A stretch of 35,593 bases of DNA from Candidatus Rokuibacteriota bacterium (GTDB lineage: Bacteria > Methylomirabilota > Methylomirabilia > Rokubacteriales > CSP1-6), in the NCBI GenBank assembly GCA_016184365.1, contig JACPCW010000116.1:1-35593 (forward strand), written 5' to 3'. The stretch's first letter is position 1. Each line of letters starts with the position of its first letter. The notes under the pieces were generated by a model. It was given only the letters and a program-made list of their open reading frames with translations, made no database searches and had not been told where the DNA came from. The position numbers and the translations under genes were made by a program. Shown here piece after piece: positions 7,260 to 15,520 of this stretch.

Positions 7260-8237
7260 GTGACGGTCGCCGACGTCGTGCTCGTCTTCGCGAACGTGCT
7301 CTACGGCACGTCGTATTTCGCCTCGCGCGTCGCGCTCGACAGCATCCCGCCGGCGACGCTCGCGCTCGTGCGGCTGGTCCTGGCGGCGATGCTGCTCGGC
7401 GTGCTCGCCGGACGCTCGGGTCGCGCGGCGCCGCTCGCCCACGGTGATCGGTGGCGCATCGCGTGGATGGGCATCCTCGGCTTTTCGGCGGCGTACGCGC
7501 TCGCGCACTGGGGCGTGTACCGGTCCACCGTCACGAACGCCGCGCTCCTGATCGTCGTCGAGCCGCTCACGATCATCCTCGTGTCGCCCGTGATGCTCGG
7601 CGAGCGGCTCCGCCGCCACGAAGTCGTCGGCGGAGCGCTCGCGCTCGCCGGCAGCGTGCTCGTCGTCGTGAACGGCGTGCCCGGCATCACCACGGACGTC
7701 GCACCGCACTGGCAGGGTGACCTGCTGCTCGTCCTGTCGGGCGTCGCGTTCGCGGCGTACACGCTGATCGGACGCGATGTGCTCGCACGCGTCGAGGCGA
7801 TGCACGTGACCGTGTGGTCGATCGTCTGGGGCGCGGCGGCCGTGGCACCGCTCGCGGCGGCCGAGTGGCTCGCCGGGAGCCGGCCGTCGATGACCACCAC
7901 GGGCACGGTCGCGACCCTCTATCTGGGCCTCGCGATCTCGGGGTTCGGCTTTCTCGTCTGGAACTGGGCGGTGCAGCGCGTTCGCGCGCCCCGCGCGGCG
8001 GTGTCGCTCACCGTCCAGCCGATCGTCGGCGCGCTGCTCGGCGCCGTGCTGCTCGGCGAGCCGCTGACGGCGTTCACCGTCGCGGGCGGGCTGCTCGTCG
8101 TGCTCGGCCTCGCGTGCGCCGTCGTCCGCGGCGCCCGCGGCCGCGATGTCATCGAGCCGTTCCCTCCGGACGGTATACTCGAATCGTGCCCGAATCCCGG
8201 CGCTACCAGCTCCAGAACGACGACGCGAACCGACTGA
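7260..8237 (+). CDS. EamA/DMT-family transporter
   Basis: 325 residues, about ten membrane helices arranged as two EamA repeats (residues about 5-135 and 155-290). Family features include YGTSYFASRVAL at the start, LALVRLVLAAMLLG, VEPLTIILVSPVMLGERL ending repeat 1, and VQPIVGALLGAVLLGEPLT in repeat 2. DMT proteins usually export amino acids or other small metabolites; the substrate here is unknown. The GTG at 7260 is chosen because it precedes the first helix directly. The last 17 codons overlap the start of the following LOG gene in another frame. Confidence 0.85.
   Translation: MTVADVVLVFANVLYGTSYFASRVALDSIPPATLALVRLVLAAMLLGVLAGRSGRAAPLAHGDRWRIAWMGILGFSAAYALAHWGVYRSTVTNAALLIVVEPLTIILVSPVMLGERLRRHEVVGGALALAGSVLVVVNGVPGITTDVAPHWQGDLLLVLSGVAFAAYTLIGRDVLARVEAMHVTVWSIVWGAAAVAPLAAAEWLAGSRPSMTTTGTVATLYLGLAISGFGFLVWNWAVQRVRAPRAAVSLTVQPIVGALLGAVLLGEPLTAFTVAGGLLVVLGLACAVVRGARGRDVIEPFPPDGILESCPNPGATSSRTTTRTD
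8174..8179 (+). promoter_or_regulatory. -10 element, probable leaderless promoter of the LOG gene
   Basis: TATACT (five of six consensus positions) ends exactly six bases before the GTG at 8186. A normal -10 to +1 distance would put transcription start on the start codon. It lies inside the 3' end of the EamA gene. No -35 box is evident. Confidence 0.55.
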
Positions 8238-9217
8238 TCGCCGAGCTGCTCCAGACGACCGGCGTCCCGCCGGACCGCCACGGCTACTACCAGCAGCTCC
8301 TGACGACGGTGCTGAAGCTCGCCGAGGACGGCGCGCTCACCGGCGATCTCAAGATCACGAACGCCGCGCTCAAGGAGCTGCGCTACGCCTACAAGGTGTT
8401 TGCGCCGTACCGCGACGTTCGGAAGGTGACGGTCTTCGGATCGGCGCGGACGCCGCGGACCGACCCCGCCGCGCTCGTCGCCCGCGACTTCGGCCGGCGC
8501 ATGGTCGAGACCGGGTGGATGGTCGTCACCGGCGCGGGGCACGGCATCATGGGCGCCGCGCAGGAAGGTGCCGGGGGCGAGCGCAGCTTCGGCCTCAACA
8601 TCCGCCTGCCGTTCGAGCAGGAAGCGAACCCGTGGATCCTGGCGGACCCGAAGCTCATCACGTTCAAGTACTTCTTCACGCGGAAACTCTTCCTCGTGAA
8701 GGAGGCGAACGCCGTGGCGCTGTTCCCCGGCGGCTTCGGCTCCATGGACGAGGCGTACGAAGTCCTCACGCTGATGCAGACGGGCAAGGCGACGATCGTG
8801 CCCATGGTGCTCGTCGAGGCGGGTCCGAAGCCGTACTGGCGCATCTGGGACCGGTGGAACGCCGGGACCCTCATCGAGCGCCGGCTGATCAATCGCGACG
8901 ACTCGAGCTTCTATCGCGTGGTCGACACCGCCGAGGACGCGGTCCGCGAGATCACCGCGTTCTACCGCGTGTTCCACTCGTCCCGCATCGTGGGCGAGAC
9001 GCTCGTGTTCCGGCTGCAGAAGGCGCTCGACGACTCGGCGATCGCGGAGACGCAGCAGCAGTTCGACGACGTCCTGAAGGGACCGCTCGATCAGGCGCCG
9101 GGCCCGATCGCGCAGGAGCTGAACGAGTTTCCGGAGCTGCCGCGCCTCATCGTGCCGTTCAACCGGTCGTCGTATGGACGATTGCGGCGGCTCATCGACC
9201 ACATCAATACGTATTGA
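8186..9217 (+). CDS. LOG-family (Rossmann-fold nucleotide-binding) protein
   Basis: 343 residues. The central Rossmann domain carries VTVFGSAR (81-88), VVTGAGHGIMGAAQEGA (113-129) and the signature PGGFGSMDE (181-189), the PGG-x-G-[ST]-x-x-E phosphoribohydrolase motif of LOG/TIGR00730 proteins. Small LOG proteins release cytokinin-like bases from nucleotides. This one is longer, with about 75 N-terminal and 110 C-terminal extra residues, so its substrate may differ. The GTG at 8186 is chosen because of the TATACT box and because the sequence just downstream (RRYQLQNDDANRLIAELL) is the likely start. It ends before repeat copy 2. Confidence 0.85.
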   Translation: MPESRRYQLQNDDANRLIAELLQTTGVPPDRHGYYQQLLTTVLKLAEDGALTGDLKITNAALKELRYAYKVFAPYRDVRKVTVFGSARTPRTDPAALVARDFGRRMVETGWMVVTGAGHGIMGAAQEGAGGERSFGLNIRLPFEQEANPWILADPKLITFKYFFTRKLFLVKEANAVALFPGGFGSMDEAYEVLTLMQTGKATIVPMVLVEAGPKPYWRIWDRWNAGTLIERRLINRDDSSFYRVVDTAEDAVREITAFYRVFHSSRIVGETLVFRLQKALDDSAIAETQQQFDDVLKGPLDQAPGPIAQELNEFPELPRLIVPFNRSSYGRLRRLIDHINTY

Positions 9218-9239
9218 TCGGACGGGGGGCCGCGACGGA

Positions 9240-9314
9240 GATTCGAGGAGCGCCACGGGTTCCCCGGGGCGCTCCGAGCGCTTGGGGGTCTAGGGGCCAT
9301 GTCGGGGCCCCCAG
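9240..9314 (-). repeat. Two-hairpin intergenic repeat, copy 2 (minus orientation)
   Basis: On the minus strand it reads CTGGGGGCCCCGACATGGCC, then CCTAGACCCCCAAGCGCTCGG and a GC-rich second stem (GAGCGCC/GGCGCTC). The first hairpin pairs 9306-9314 with 9290-9298, with one G-T wobble. It lies between the convergent LOG and zinc-ribbon genes. See the other copies at 99-180, 13006-13082 and 14853-14926. Confidence 0.85.
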
Positions 9315-9320
9315 TTTCAA

Positions 9321-9509
9321 TTAATCGGGCTCGACCCGCTCCTCGTCGCGCTGACATTCCGTGCAGATCCAGCGCCGCATGACGACCTTCGACTGAATGT
9401 CGCGACGGAGCGTCCACGGAATGAACGCGCGGCGGCGGCAGAAGGGGCACCGCTCGGGATTGGCGCCGGCGGGAAGCTTCGACGGGAGCCACGGGACTTT
9501 CGCAGGCAT
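9321..9509 (-). CDS. Small zinc-ribbon protein
   Basis: 62 residues with two CxxC pairs, C21/C24 (CPFC) and C49/C52 (CTEC), separated by a basic stretch (RRRAFIPWTLRRDIQSK), and an acidic tail. This is the layout of a single zinc ribbon, which usually binds nucleic acid or protein. It starts 20 bases downstream of the dppC-type permease on the same strand and may be read from the transporter transcript. No specific family was recognised. The ATG at 9509 is the natural start; reading frames further upstream run into the permease gene. Confidence 0.7.
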   Translation of the reverse strand: MPAKVPWLPSKLPAGANPERCPFCRRRAFIPWTLRRDIQSKVVMRRWICTECQRDEERVEPD

Positions 9510-9529
9510 CGGCGGAATGATAGCGCGGT

Positions 9530-10444
9530 CTACGTGGTTCTTGGATCGAGCGCGTCGCGGAGCCGGTCGCCGACCAGGTTGATGGCGAGCACCGTGAGGA
9601 GAATAGCCAGGCCCGGGAACGTCGGCAGCCACCACGCCACACTGACGAAGTCGCGTCCGAGCGCGATCATCTGACCCCACGTGGGGTACGCGCGCCCGCT
9701 GCCGACGCCGAGGAAGGACAGCGCGGCTTCCTGCAGGATCGCCTGCGCGACCTGCAGCGTCGAGAGCACGATGATCGACGAGAAGGTGTTCGGCAGGAGG
9801 TGGCGGAACAGGACGCGCGTCGCCGAGACGCCCATCGCGCGCGCCGCCTCGACGAAGTCCTTCTCGCGCAGCGCGAGCACCTCGGCACGCACGACGCGCG
9901 CATAGCGCTCCCAGCCGGTGAGACCGAGCACGACGATGATCGTCACCAGGCTCGGGCCGAGCGCGGCCACGAACGCGAGCGCGAGCAATAACTGCGGAAA
10001 CGACAGCGTGATGTCGACGATCGTCATGATCACGACGTCGACGCGGCCGCCGCGGAAGCCGCTGAGCAGGCCGAGCGAGACGCCGACGATCACGCTGACG
10101 ACGACGGCGAGCACGCCGACGATCAGCGAGATGCGCGCGCCGTGGATCATCCGCGAGAGGATGTCGCGGCCGACCTGGTCCGTGCCGAGCAGGTGGGACG
10201 CGTGGCCGCCCGCCGCCCACACCGGCGGTGTGAAGCGGCGGATGAGCGTCTGCTTGGCCGGGTCGTGCGGCGCCACCCAGGGGGCCGCGACCGCGGCGCC
10301 GATGACGACGGCGAGGATCACGCCGCCGAGCAGCGCCAGCGGGTTCCGCGTCAGCTTCCGCCAGGCCCGCGACCGCTCCGCGCCGCGTCCGCGCCCGGCC
10401 GCCAGGTCGACGCCGTCGGCCGTCGGAAGCGTGCGGATCGCCAT
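9530..10444 (-). CDS. Peptide/nickel-type ABC transporter permease, DppC-like
   Basis: 304 residues. The N-terminus has the family's cytoplasmic start and first helix (RKLTRNPLALLGGVILAVV), then the periplasmic DPxxQ-type segment HDPAKQTLIRRFTPP and HLLGTDQVGRDILSRMIHGARISL, which is diagnostic of DppC/OppC. The EAA loop is EAARAMGVSATRVLFRHLLPN, which contacts the ATPases. It begins two bases after the DppB-type permease stop; a GTG at 10450 overlapping that stop is an alternative start. With the upstream permease and binding protein it forms an importer for peptides or similar solutes. Confidence 0.93.
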   Translation of the reverse strand: MAIRTLPTADGVDLAAGRGRGAERSRAWRKLTRNPLALLGGVILAVVIGAAVAAPWVAPHDPAKQTLIRRFTPPVWAAGGHASHLLGTDQVGRDILSRMIHGARISLIVGVLAVVVSVIVGVSLGLLSGFRGGRVDVVIMTIVDITLSFPQLLLALAFVAALGPSLVTIIVVLGLTGWERYARVVRAEVLALREKDFVEAARAMGVSATRVLFRHLLPNTFSSIIVLSTLQVAQAILQEAALSFLGVGSGRAYPTWGQMIALGRDFVSVAWWLPTFPGLAILLTVLAINLVGDRLRDALDPRTT

Positions 10445-10446
10445 CG

Positions 10447-11361
10447 TCACCGGATGCGGATCTGAGGATTCAGCACGATGTAGAGCATGTCGACGAGGAA
10501 ATTCGCGGTGACGACGATCATGGCGAGGAAGAACACCGCGGCCTGGACGACGGGGAAGTCCAGCTGGCGGATCGCGTCGACGATGAGGCGCCCGACGCCC
10601 GGCACGGCGAAGACGGTCTCGGTGATCACGGCGCCGCCGAGCAGCAGACCGAACTGCAATCCCGCCACGGTCACGAGCGGCAGGGCCGCGTTCCGCAGGG
10701 CGTGCCGGCAGATCACGAGCCACTCGGACAGCCCCTTCGCCCGCGCGGTGCGGACGTAATCGAGGTTGATCACGTCGAGCATGCTCGACCGCACGATGCG
10801 CAGCAGGAGCGGCGTGGAAAACGTCCCGAGCGTCAGCGCGGGCAGGATGACGGCGGCCCAGCTCTCCCAGCCCGACACCGGCAGCAGTCGCCACTGCACG
10901 GCGAACAGCAGCATCAGCATGATCCCCGTCCAGAACACCGGCATCGACTGCCCGAGAAACACGCCGACCGTTGCCGCCTGATCCAGCGCGGAGTTGCGCC
11001 GGATGGCGCTGACGATCCCGACGGGCAGCGAGATCGCGACGGCCAGTCCCATCGCGAGCACCGTCAGGAGCAGCGTCGTCGGCATGCGTTCGAGCACGAG
11101 GTCCAGCGCGGGGACGCGGTGGTAGAAGGACTGGCCGAACTCGCCCCGGACGCTGTCCCCGAGGAACCGGCCGAACTGCACGAGGAGTGGATCGTTGAAG
11201 CCCATCCGCTCGCGCAGCACGACACGGTCGGACTCGGGCGCTTCCGGCATCATGAGCGCCACCGGGTCGCCGCTGACCTGGAGGATCGAGAAGGTCACCA
11301 GGGAGACGCCGGCGACGACCACGAGCAGGCGGATGATCCGCCTGACGAGGACCGCCGTCAC
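10447..11361 (-). CDS. Peptide/nickel-type ABC transporter permease, DppB-like
   Basis: 304 residues, six membrane helices. Family features include RRIIRLLVVVAGVSLVTFSIL at the N-terminus, GDP near residue 31, GFNDPLLVQFGRFL, GEFGQSF, and the EAA loop DYVRTARAKGLSEWLVICRHALRNA. The end shows VPGVGRLIVDAI and a final helix. The GTG at 11361 follows the binding-protein gene by 24 bases. It heterodimerises with the DppC-type protein encoded next. Confidence 0.93.
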   Translation of the reverse strand: MTAVLVRRIIRLLVVVAGVSLVTFSILQVSGDPVALMMPEAPESDRVVLRERMGFNDPLLVQFGRFLGDSVRGEFGQSFYHRVPALDLVLERMPTTLLLTVLAMGLAVAISLPVGIVSAIRRNSALDQAATVGVFLGQSMPVFWTGIMLMLLFAVQWRLLPVSGWESWAAVILPALTLGTFSTPLLLRIVRSSMLDVINLDYVRTARAKGLSEWLVICRHALRNAALPLVTVAGLQFGLLLGGAVITETVFAVPGVGRLIVDAIRQLDFPVVQAAVFFLAMIVVTANFLVDMLYIVLNPQIRIR

Positions 11362-11385
11362 GACGTCTCCCCGGGCCTCATGCGC

Positions 11386-12906
11386 CTACTTCGCCGGCTT
11401 GGCGTCGTAGAGCCAGAGCCATTCGTCGCCGCGCGCGGCGTACTGCACCTTCTTCGAGATCCCGAGATTGTCGAACTGGTGGAACAGGAAGATGCTCGGG
11501 GACTCTTCCTTGAGCAGCTTGAGGATCTGCGTGTACGTGCGCTTCCGCGCCGCCTGGTCCACCGTGGACCGCCCCTGGTCGATCAGCTGGTCGAGCCCCT
11601 CGACGCGGATGTAGTGCTTGCCGACCCAGCCGCCCGGCTCGGTGTGGTAGAGCGGATGGAGGATCGCATCGGCGTCGAAGACCGAGTAGTAGCCCCAGCT
11701 CCCGTAGTAGCCGTGCGTGGCCTTGCCGTCCTTCTGGAAGAACTGGTTCCACGCCGGGCCCGGATCCCACATCTTGACCGTCGTGCGGATGCCAACCTCG
11801 GTCAGCATCTGTCCGATCGCCTCGAAGATGGGCCGGAACTCGACGAACGCGCTATGGAGCGTGATGTCGACTCCGTTCGGGTACCCGGCCTGCGCCAGGA
11901 GTTCCTTCGCCTTCTTCGGGTCGAACGGATAGGGCGTGACGGCCGGATCGAACCCGAACGCGGCCGGGTGGACGACCGTCGGCACCGTCTTCCCGAGGCC
12001 CGCCATCATCTTCTGCACGATCGCGTCGCGGTCGATCGCGTAGTTCGTGGCCTGCCGCGCGGCCTTCTTGTTGAACGGCTCGTTCCTCATGTCGAGGTGG
12101 ACGTAGTGCGTCCGGAGGATCGGCGCGGAGCTCACGCTGGTCCGGGGATGGTTCTTGAGATCGGGGATGAGGTCGGCCGACACGTTCCGGATGATGTCGA
12201 CGCCACCCGTCTTCAGCTCGGCCATCTGCGTCGCGACCTCGGGGATCTGCCGGAACACCAGGTGCTTGAACGCGGGCTTCCCGCGCCAGTGGGCGTCGAA
12301 CGACTCCAGCCGGAGCTGCTGGCCCCGCTTCCACTCGACCAGCTTCCACGGACCGGTGCCGACGGTCGCCGACTCGCCGAACGCCTGGGGTCCGACCTTC
12401 TCGATGTGCTTCTTCGGCACGATCGGGAAGAACACCAGCCGCTCCAGGAGGAGCGGGTAGGGCTTGTCGGTCACGAGATGGACGGTGTCCGGGTTGACGA
12501 TCTTCACTTCCTTGATCGCCCGGACGTTGCCGTACTGCGGCGACTTGTTGCTCTGGTCGAGGACGCGGTCGAACGAGAACTTCACGTCCTCGGCCGTCAT
12601 GGTCTCGCCGTTGTGGAACTTGACGCCCTTGCGCAGCTTGAACTCCCAGGTCGTGTCGTTCAGCGCCTTCCACGACGTCGCCAGCGACGGCTCGTACGCG
12701 AGCTTCGCGGTCTTGTGGAGCAGCGAGTCGAACATGTTGATGTTGACGAGGATGCCGACGCGCTCGAAGTGCATGTGCGGATCGAGCGTCGGCGCGAGGG
12801 ACACGAGCGCGACGGTCAGCGTGTCCTTCGGCTGGGCCTGCGCCGCCGGACTGACCGCGAGCGCCATGGCCACGATGGCGAGTGCCACCAGAAAACGTCG
12901 AGTCAT
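11386..12906 (-). CDS. Peptide-type ABC transporter substrate-binding protein (SBP family 5)
   Basis: 506 residues. A Sec signal peptide (RRFLVALAIVAMALAVSPAAQA, cleavage near residue 24) precedes a typical family 5 binding protein: LVSLAPTLDPHMHF, LATSWKALNDTTWEFKLRKGVKFHNGE and MTAEDVKFSFDRVLD near residue 100. There is no lipobox. The ATG at 12906 is set by a strong ribosome-binding site, AAGGAGG, eight bases upstream. The ligand (peptide, opine, sugar or metal complex) cannot be read from the sequence. It is the first gene of a three-gene importer set that lacks the usual two ATPase genes. Confidence 0.95.
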   Translation of the reverse strand: MTRRFLVALAIVAMALAVSPAAQAQPKDTLTVALVSLAPTLDPHMHFERVGILVNINMFDSLLHKTAKLAYEPSLATSWKALNDTTWEFKLRKGVKFHNGETMTAEDVKFSFDRVLDQSNKSPQYGNVRAIKEVKIVNPDTVHLVTDKPYPLLLERLVFFPIVPKKHIEKVGPQAFGESATVGTGPWKLVEWKRGQQLRLESFDAHWRGKPAFKHLVFRQIPEVATQMAELKTGGVDIIRNVSADLIPDLKNHPRTSVSSAPILRTHYVHLDMRNEPFNKKAARQATNYAIDRDAIVQKMMAGLGKTVPTVVHPAAFGFDPAVTPYPFDPKKAKELLAQAGYPNGVDITLHSAFVEFRPIFEAIGQMLTEVGIRTTVKMWDPGPAWNQFFQKDGKATHGYYGSWGYYSVFDADAILHPLYHTEPGGWVGKHYIRVEGLDQLIDQGRSTVDQAARKRTYTQILKLLKEESPSIFLFHQFDNLGISKKVQYAARGDEWLWLYDAKPAK

Positions 12907-13005
12907 TGGTTTTGCCTCCTTCGTGAGCAAACGGGGGACGGCTGGGCTGTCGAGGGTAGATAGCACAGACGCGCCGAGCATTTCCAGTTGGGGGGCGGTC
13001 GAGGA

Positions 13006-13082
13006 GGATGATCGAGGCGCGCCGCGGCTTTGCCGGGGTGCGCCGAGCGTTGGGGGTATGGGGGCCATGTCGGGGCCCCCAT
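13006..13082 (-). repeat. Two-hairpin intergenic repeat, copy 3 (minus orientation)
   Basis: On the minus strand it reads ATGGGGGCCCCGACATGGCC..., with a perfect nine-base stem between 13058-13066 and 13074-13082 around a seven-base loop. A second GC-rich module (CGCTCGGCGCACCCCGGC...) follows. It lies between two divergent genes (binding protein and NAD synthetase), where no terminator would be expected. Confidence 0.85.
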
Positions 13083-13096
13083 CTTAGATAGGACGC

Positions 13097-13102
13097 TACA
13101 AT
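13097..13102 (+). promoter_or_regulatory. -10 element, probable leaderless promoter of nadE
   Basis: TACAAT matches five of six consensus bases and ends six bases before the GTG start at 13109. The expected -35 position falls in repeat copy 3 (GC-rich), so the promoter would rely on the -10 alone. The spacing is identical to that at 8174 and 35460. Confidence 0.55.
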
Positions 13103-13108
13103 AGCAGC

Positions 13109-14839
13109 GTGAGACGACTCCGCGTGGGCCTCGCCCAGATCGACACGACGGTCGGCGACCTCGAGGGCAACGTCCGGCGGATCGCCGCCGACCTGGAACG
13201 GGCGCGGCGCTTCGGCTGCGATCTCGTCGCGTTTCCCGAGCTCACGATCACCGGCTACCCGCCCGAAGACCTCCTGTTCAAGCCGGCCTTCATCGAAGCC
13301 AATCTCAAGGCGCTCGACGACGTCTGTCGCACGGCCGCGGGGGTCACCGCGCTCGTCGGCTTCGTCGATCGCCGCGAGGACATCTTCAACGCCGCGGCGG
13401 TGATCGTCGATGGACAGCTCGGCGGCGTCTATCACAAGCAGTTCCTGCCGAACTACGGCGTCTTCGACGAGAACCGGTACTTCCAGTCGGGCACGGACAC
13501 GCCGGTGTGGGAGTTCGGCGACGCCGTCTTCGCCGTGAACATCTGTGAAGACATCTGGTACCCGACCGGCCCCACGACGCCGCAGGCGATGGCGGGCGCC
13601 GAGCTCATCGTCACCATCAACGGCTCGCCGTATCACGCCGGCAAGGCGCATTTCCGCGAGCGCATGGTCGCCACGCGCGCGTCGGACGACCTCGTCGCGA
13701 TGGCGTTCGTGAACCTGGTCGGCGGGCAGGACGAGCTCGTGTTCGACGGCGGCAGCTTCGTCGTCGACGCGGCGGGGGAATGCATCGCGCGGGGCCGCGC
13801 GTTCGAGGAGGACTTCGTCGTCGCCGACGTCGACCTCGACGCCGTGTTCCACGCGCGCCTTCAAGACTCACGGCGCCGGAAGGAAAAGCTCGCGCAGGCG
13901 GCGACCACGCGCCGCATCTCGATTCCGCGCCCCGCGCCGCGTCCGGCGGCCGAGCCGGTGACCGCGGTGATGGCGCCGCCGCTCACGGAACTCGACGAAG
14001 TCTTCCGCGCGCTCGTGCTCGCGACCCGCGACTACGTGCGCAAGAACGGCTTCCGTCACGTCGTGATCGGCCTCTCGGGCGGGATCGACTCGTCGCTCGT
14101 CGCCGCGATCGCCGTCGAGGCGCTGGGACACGAGAACGTGACCGGCGTGACGATGCCGTCGCCGTTCTCCTCGACGGGGACGCGGCGCGACGCGCGGCGG
14201 CTGGCGAAGAATCTCGGCATCGAGTTCTTGCAGATCCCGATCACGCCGATGCTCGGCGCGTTCAAGCGCGCGCTCGCGAAGCCGTTCAAGGGCCTGAAGG
14301 AGGACGTCACCGAGGAAAATCTTCAGGCGCGCATCCGCGGCAACCTCCTCATGGCGCTCTCGAACAAGTTCGGCTGGCTCGTCCTCACGACCGGGAACAA
14401 GAGCGAGATCGGCGTGGGGTACTCGACGCTCTACGGCGACATGGCCGGCGGGTTCGCGGTCATCAAGGACGTGCCGAAGACGCTCGTGTACGACGTGTCC
14501 CGGCACGTCAACGACCGCGCCGGCCGCGAGCTGATCCCGGTGAGCGTGTTCGAGCGCGCGCCGTCAGCCGAGCTGCGCGAGAACCAGACCGATCAGGACA
14601 CGCTGCCGCCGTACCCGGAGCTCGATGCGATCCTCGAAGCCTACGTGGAGCAGGACCGGAGCATCCGCGACATCGCGGCGGCCGGGTTCGACGTCGAGAC
14701 CGTGCGCCGGGTCGTCGGGATGGTCCACCGCAACGAGTACAAGCGCCGCCAGGGACCGATCGGCGTGAAGATCACCCCGCGCGCGTTCGGGCGGGACTGG
14801 CGGCTGCCGATCGTCAACCGCTTCCGCGAAACCTCCTAG
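13109..14839 (+). CDS. nadE: Glutamine-dependent NAD+ synthetase
   Basis: 576 residues, two domains. The N-terminal nitrilase-type glutaminase has the catalytic triad E44 (FPELTITGY), K110 (YHKQFLPNYGVFDE) and C146 (NICEDIWYP). The C-terminal synthetase has the ATP pyrophosphatase P-loop SGGIDSS at 323-329, then the Thr/Ser-rich substrate region MPSPFSSTGT and the TTGNKSEIGVGYSTLYGDMAGG motif. It converts deamido-NAD to NAD+ using ammonia from glutamine, the last step of NAD synthesis. The GTG at 13109 begins exactly at the conserved LRVGLAQIDTTVGDLEGN start. It stands alone between repeat copies 3 and 4. Confidence 0.96.
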   Translation: MRRLRVGLAQIDTTVGDLEGNVRRIAADLERARRFGCDLVAFPELTITGYPPEDLLFKPAFIEANLKALDDVCRTAAGVTALVGFVDRREDIFNAAAVIVDGQLGGVYHKQFLPNYGVFDENRYFQSGTDTPVWEFGDAVFAVNICEDIWYPTGPTTPQAMAGAELIVTINGSPYHAGKAHFRERMVATRASDDLVAMAFVNLVGGQDELVFDGGSFVVDAAGECIARGRAFEEDFVVADVDLDAVFHARLQDSRRRKEKLAQAATTRRISIPRPAPRPAAEPVTAVMAPPLTELDEVFRALVLATRDYVRKNGFRHVVIGLSGGIDSSLVAAIAVEALGHENVTGVTMPSPFSSTGTRRDARRLAKNLGIEFLQIPITPMLGAFKRALAKPFKGLKEDVTEENLQARIRGNLLMALSNKFGWLVLTTGNKSEIGVGYSTLYGDMAGGFAVIKDVPKTLVYDVSRHVNDRAGRELIPVSVFERAPSAELRENQTDQDTLPPYPELDAILEAYVEQDRSIRDIAAAGFDVETVRRVVGMVHRNEYKRRQGPIGVKITPRAFGRDWRLPIVNRFRETS

Positions 14840-14852
14840 CGTCTAGTTGGAA

Positions 14853-14926
14853 CTGGGGGCCCCGAAATGGCCCCCAGACCCCCATTCGCTCGGAACCGCC
14901 CCGGCGGAGCCGTGGCGGTCCTCGTT
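14853..14926 (+). repeat. Two-hairpin intergenic repeat, copy 4 (plus orientation)
   Basis: CTGGGGGCC (14853-14861) pairs perfectly with GGCCCCCAG (14869-14877) around CCGAAAT, followed by the second module (CGCTCGGAACCGCCCC...GCCGTGGCGGTCCTCG). It is almost identical to copy 1. It lies between the convergent nadE and lipoprotein genes, so here it could also serve as a bidirectional terminator. Confidence 0.87.
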
Positions 14927-14941
14927 TTCGCAGACAGCGTC

Positions 14942-15520
14942 CTAGCGCCCGCCGCGGGCCGCGCGGCCCGAGCTCGACTCCGTGCGCCGCAGCTTCTCCA
15001 CGATCCAGGCGCGCGACGCGTCGACCCGGCGCGCGGCATCCTCGTCGTGGGACAGGGCGACGAGCATCGTCTCGGCCGTCAGCAGGCACTGCACGCTGAC
15101 GTCGCGGTCGCCGAGCGTGGCGAACGCCTCCGCCGTCCGGAGGACCCCGTCGATCGCGCGCTGGCTGCGCGCGCGGAAGAAGGCGGTGAGGTACAGCTCG
15201 CGCGCCTTCGGCTCCGCGTCACGGCGGAGTCCCGAGATCTCGCCGATGCGAAGGTACGCGCCCGCCGCGTGATACATGCCGTCCCAGCGGTCGTCGGCGA
15301 GCGCGGTGACATAGGCTTCGTGCCAGGCGCGGAGCGCGGCGTGCACGTCCCGCCGGGCGATGGCTGCGTCGACCGTGCGAAGATGCACATCCCACATCAC
15401 GTCCCTCGACGACCGCGCGCGCGCCGCGGCACCATCGCAGCCGGCCACGGAGACGGCGACGGCGGCGAAGATGACGATGGCAGCGAACACATCCGCAACA
15501 TCCAGGCCCCGGCGTTTCAT
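14942..15520 (-). CDS. Predicted lipoprotein, TPR-like, third member of a paralog triplet
   Basis: 192 residues. The N-terminus is a hydrophobic signal ending in VAGC (C28), a lipobox, so the product is probably a lipoprotein. The rest is helical and clearly related to the two genes upstream: RAWHEAYVTALADDRWDGM, YLRIGEISGLRRDAEPKARELYLTAFFRARS, then DGVLRTAEAFATLGDRDV. The block of paired helices resembles tetratricopeptide-like folds, but no family was recognised. Its ATG overlaps the stop of the middle gene (ATGA at 15517-15520). It is the last gene of a three-gene unit preceded by a sigma-54 promoter. Function unknown. Confidence 0.8.
   Translation of the reverse strand: MKRRGLDVADVFAAIVIFAAVAVSVAGCDGAAARARSSRDVMWDVHLRTVDAAIARRDVHAALRAWHEAYVTALADDRWDGMYHAAGAYLRIGEISGLRRDAEPKARELYLTAFFRARSQRAIDGVLRTAEAFATLGDRDVSVQCLLTAETMLVALSHDEDAARRVDASRAWIVEKLRRTESSSGRAARGGR

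Noticed and set aside
10702..12963. A 753-codon plus-strand open frame opposite the peptide-transporter genes
   Set aside because: Low-complexity His/Arg/Asp-rich antisense product; the minus strand encodes clear permeases and a binding protein.
99..14926. Interpreting the four hairpin repeats as ordinary rho-independent terminators
   Set aside because: No T-run follows, and two copies sit where termination is not expected (inside the urease operon and between divergent promoters).
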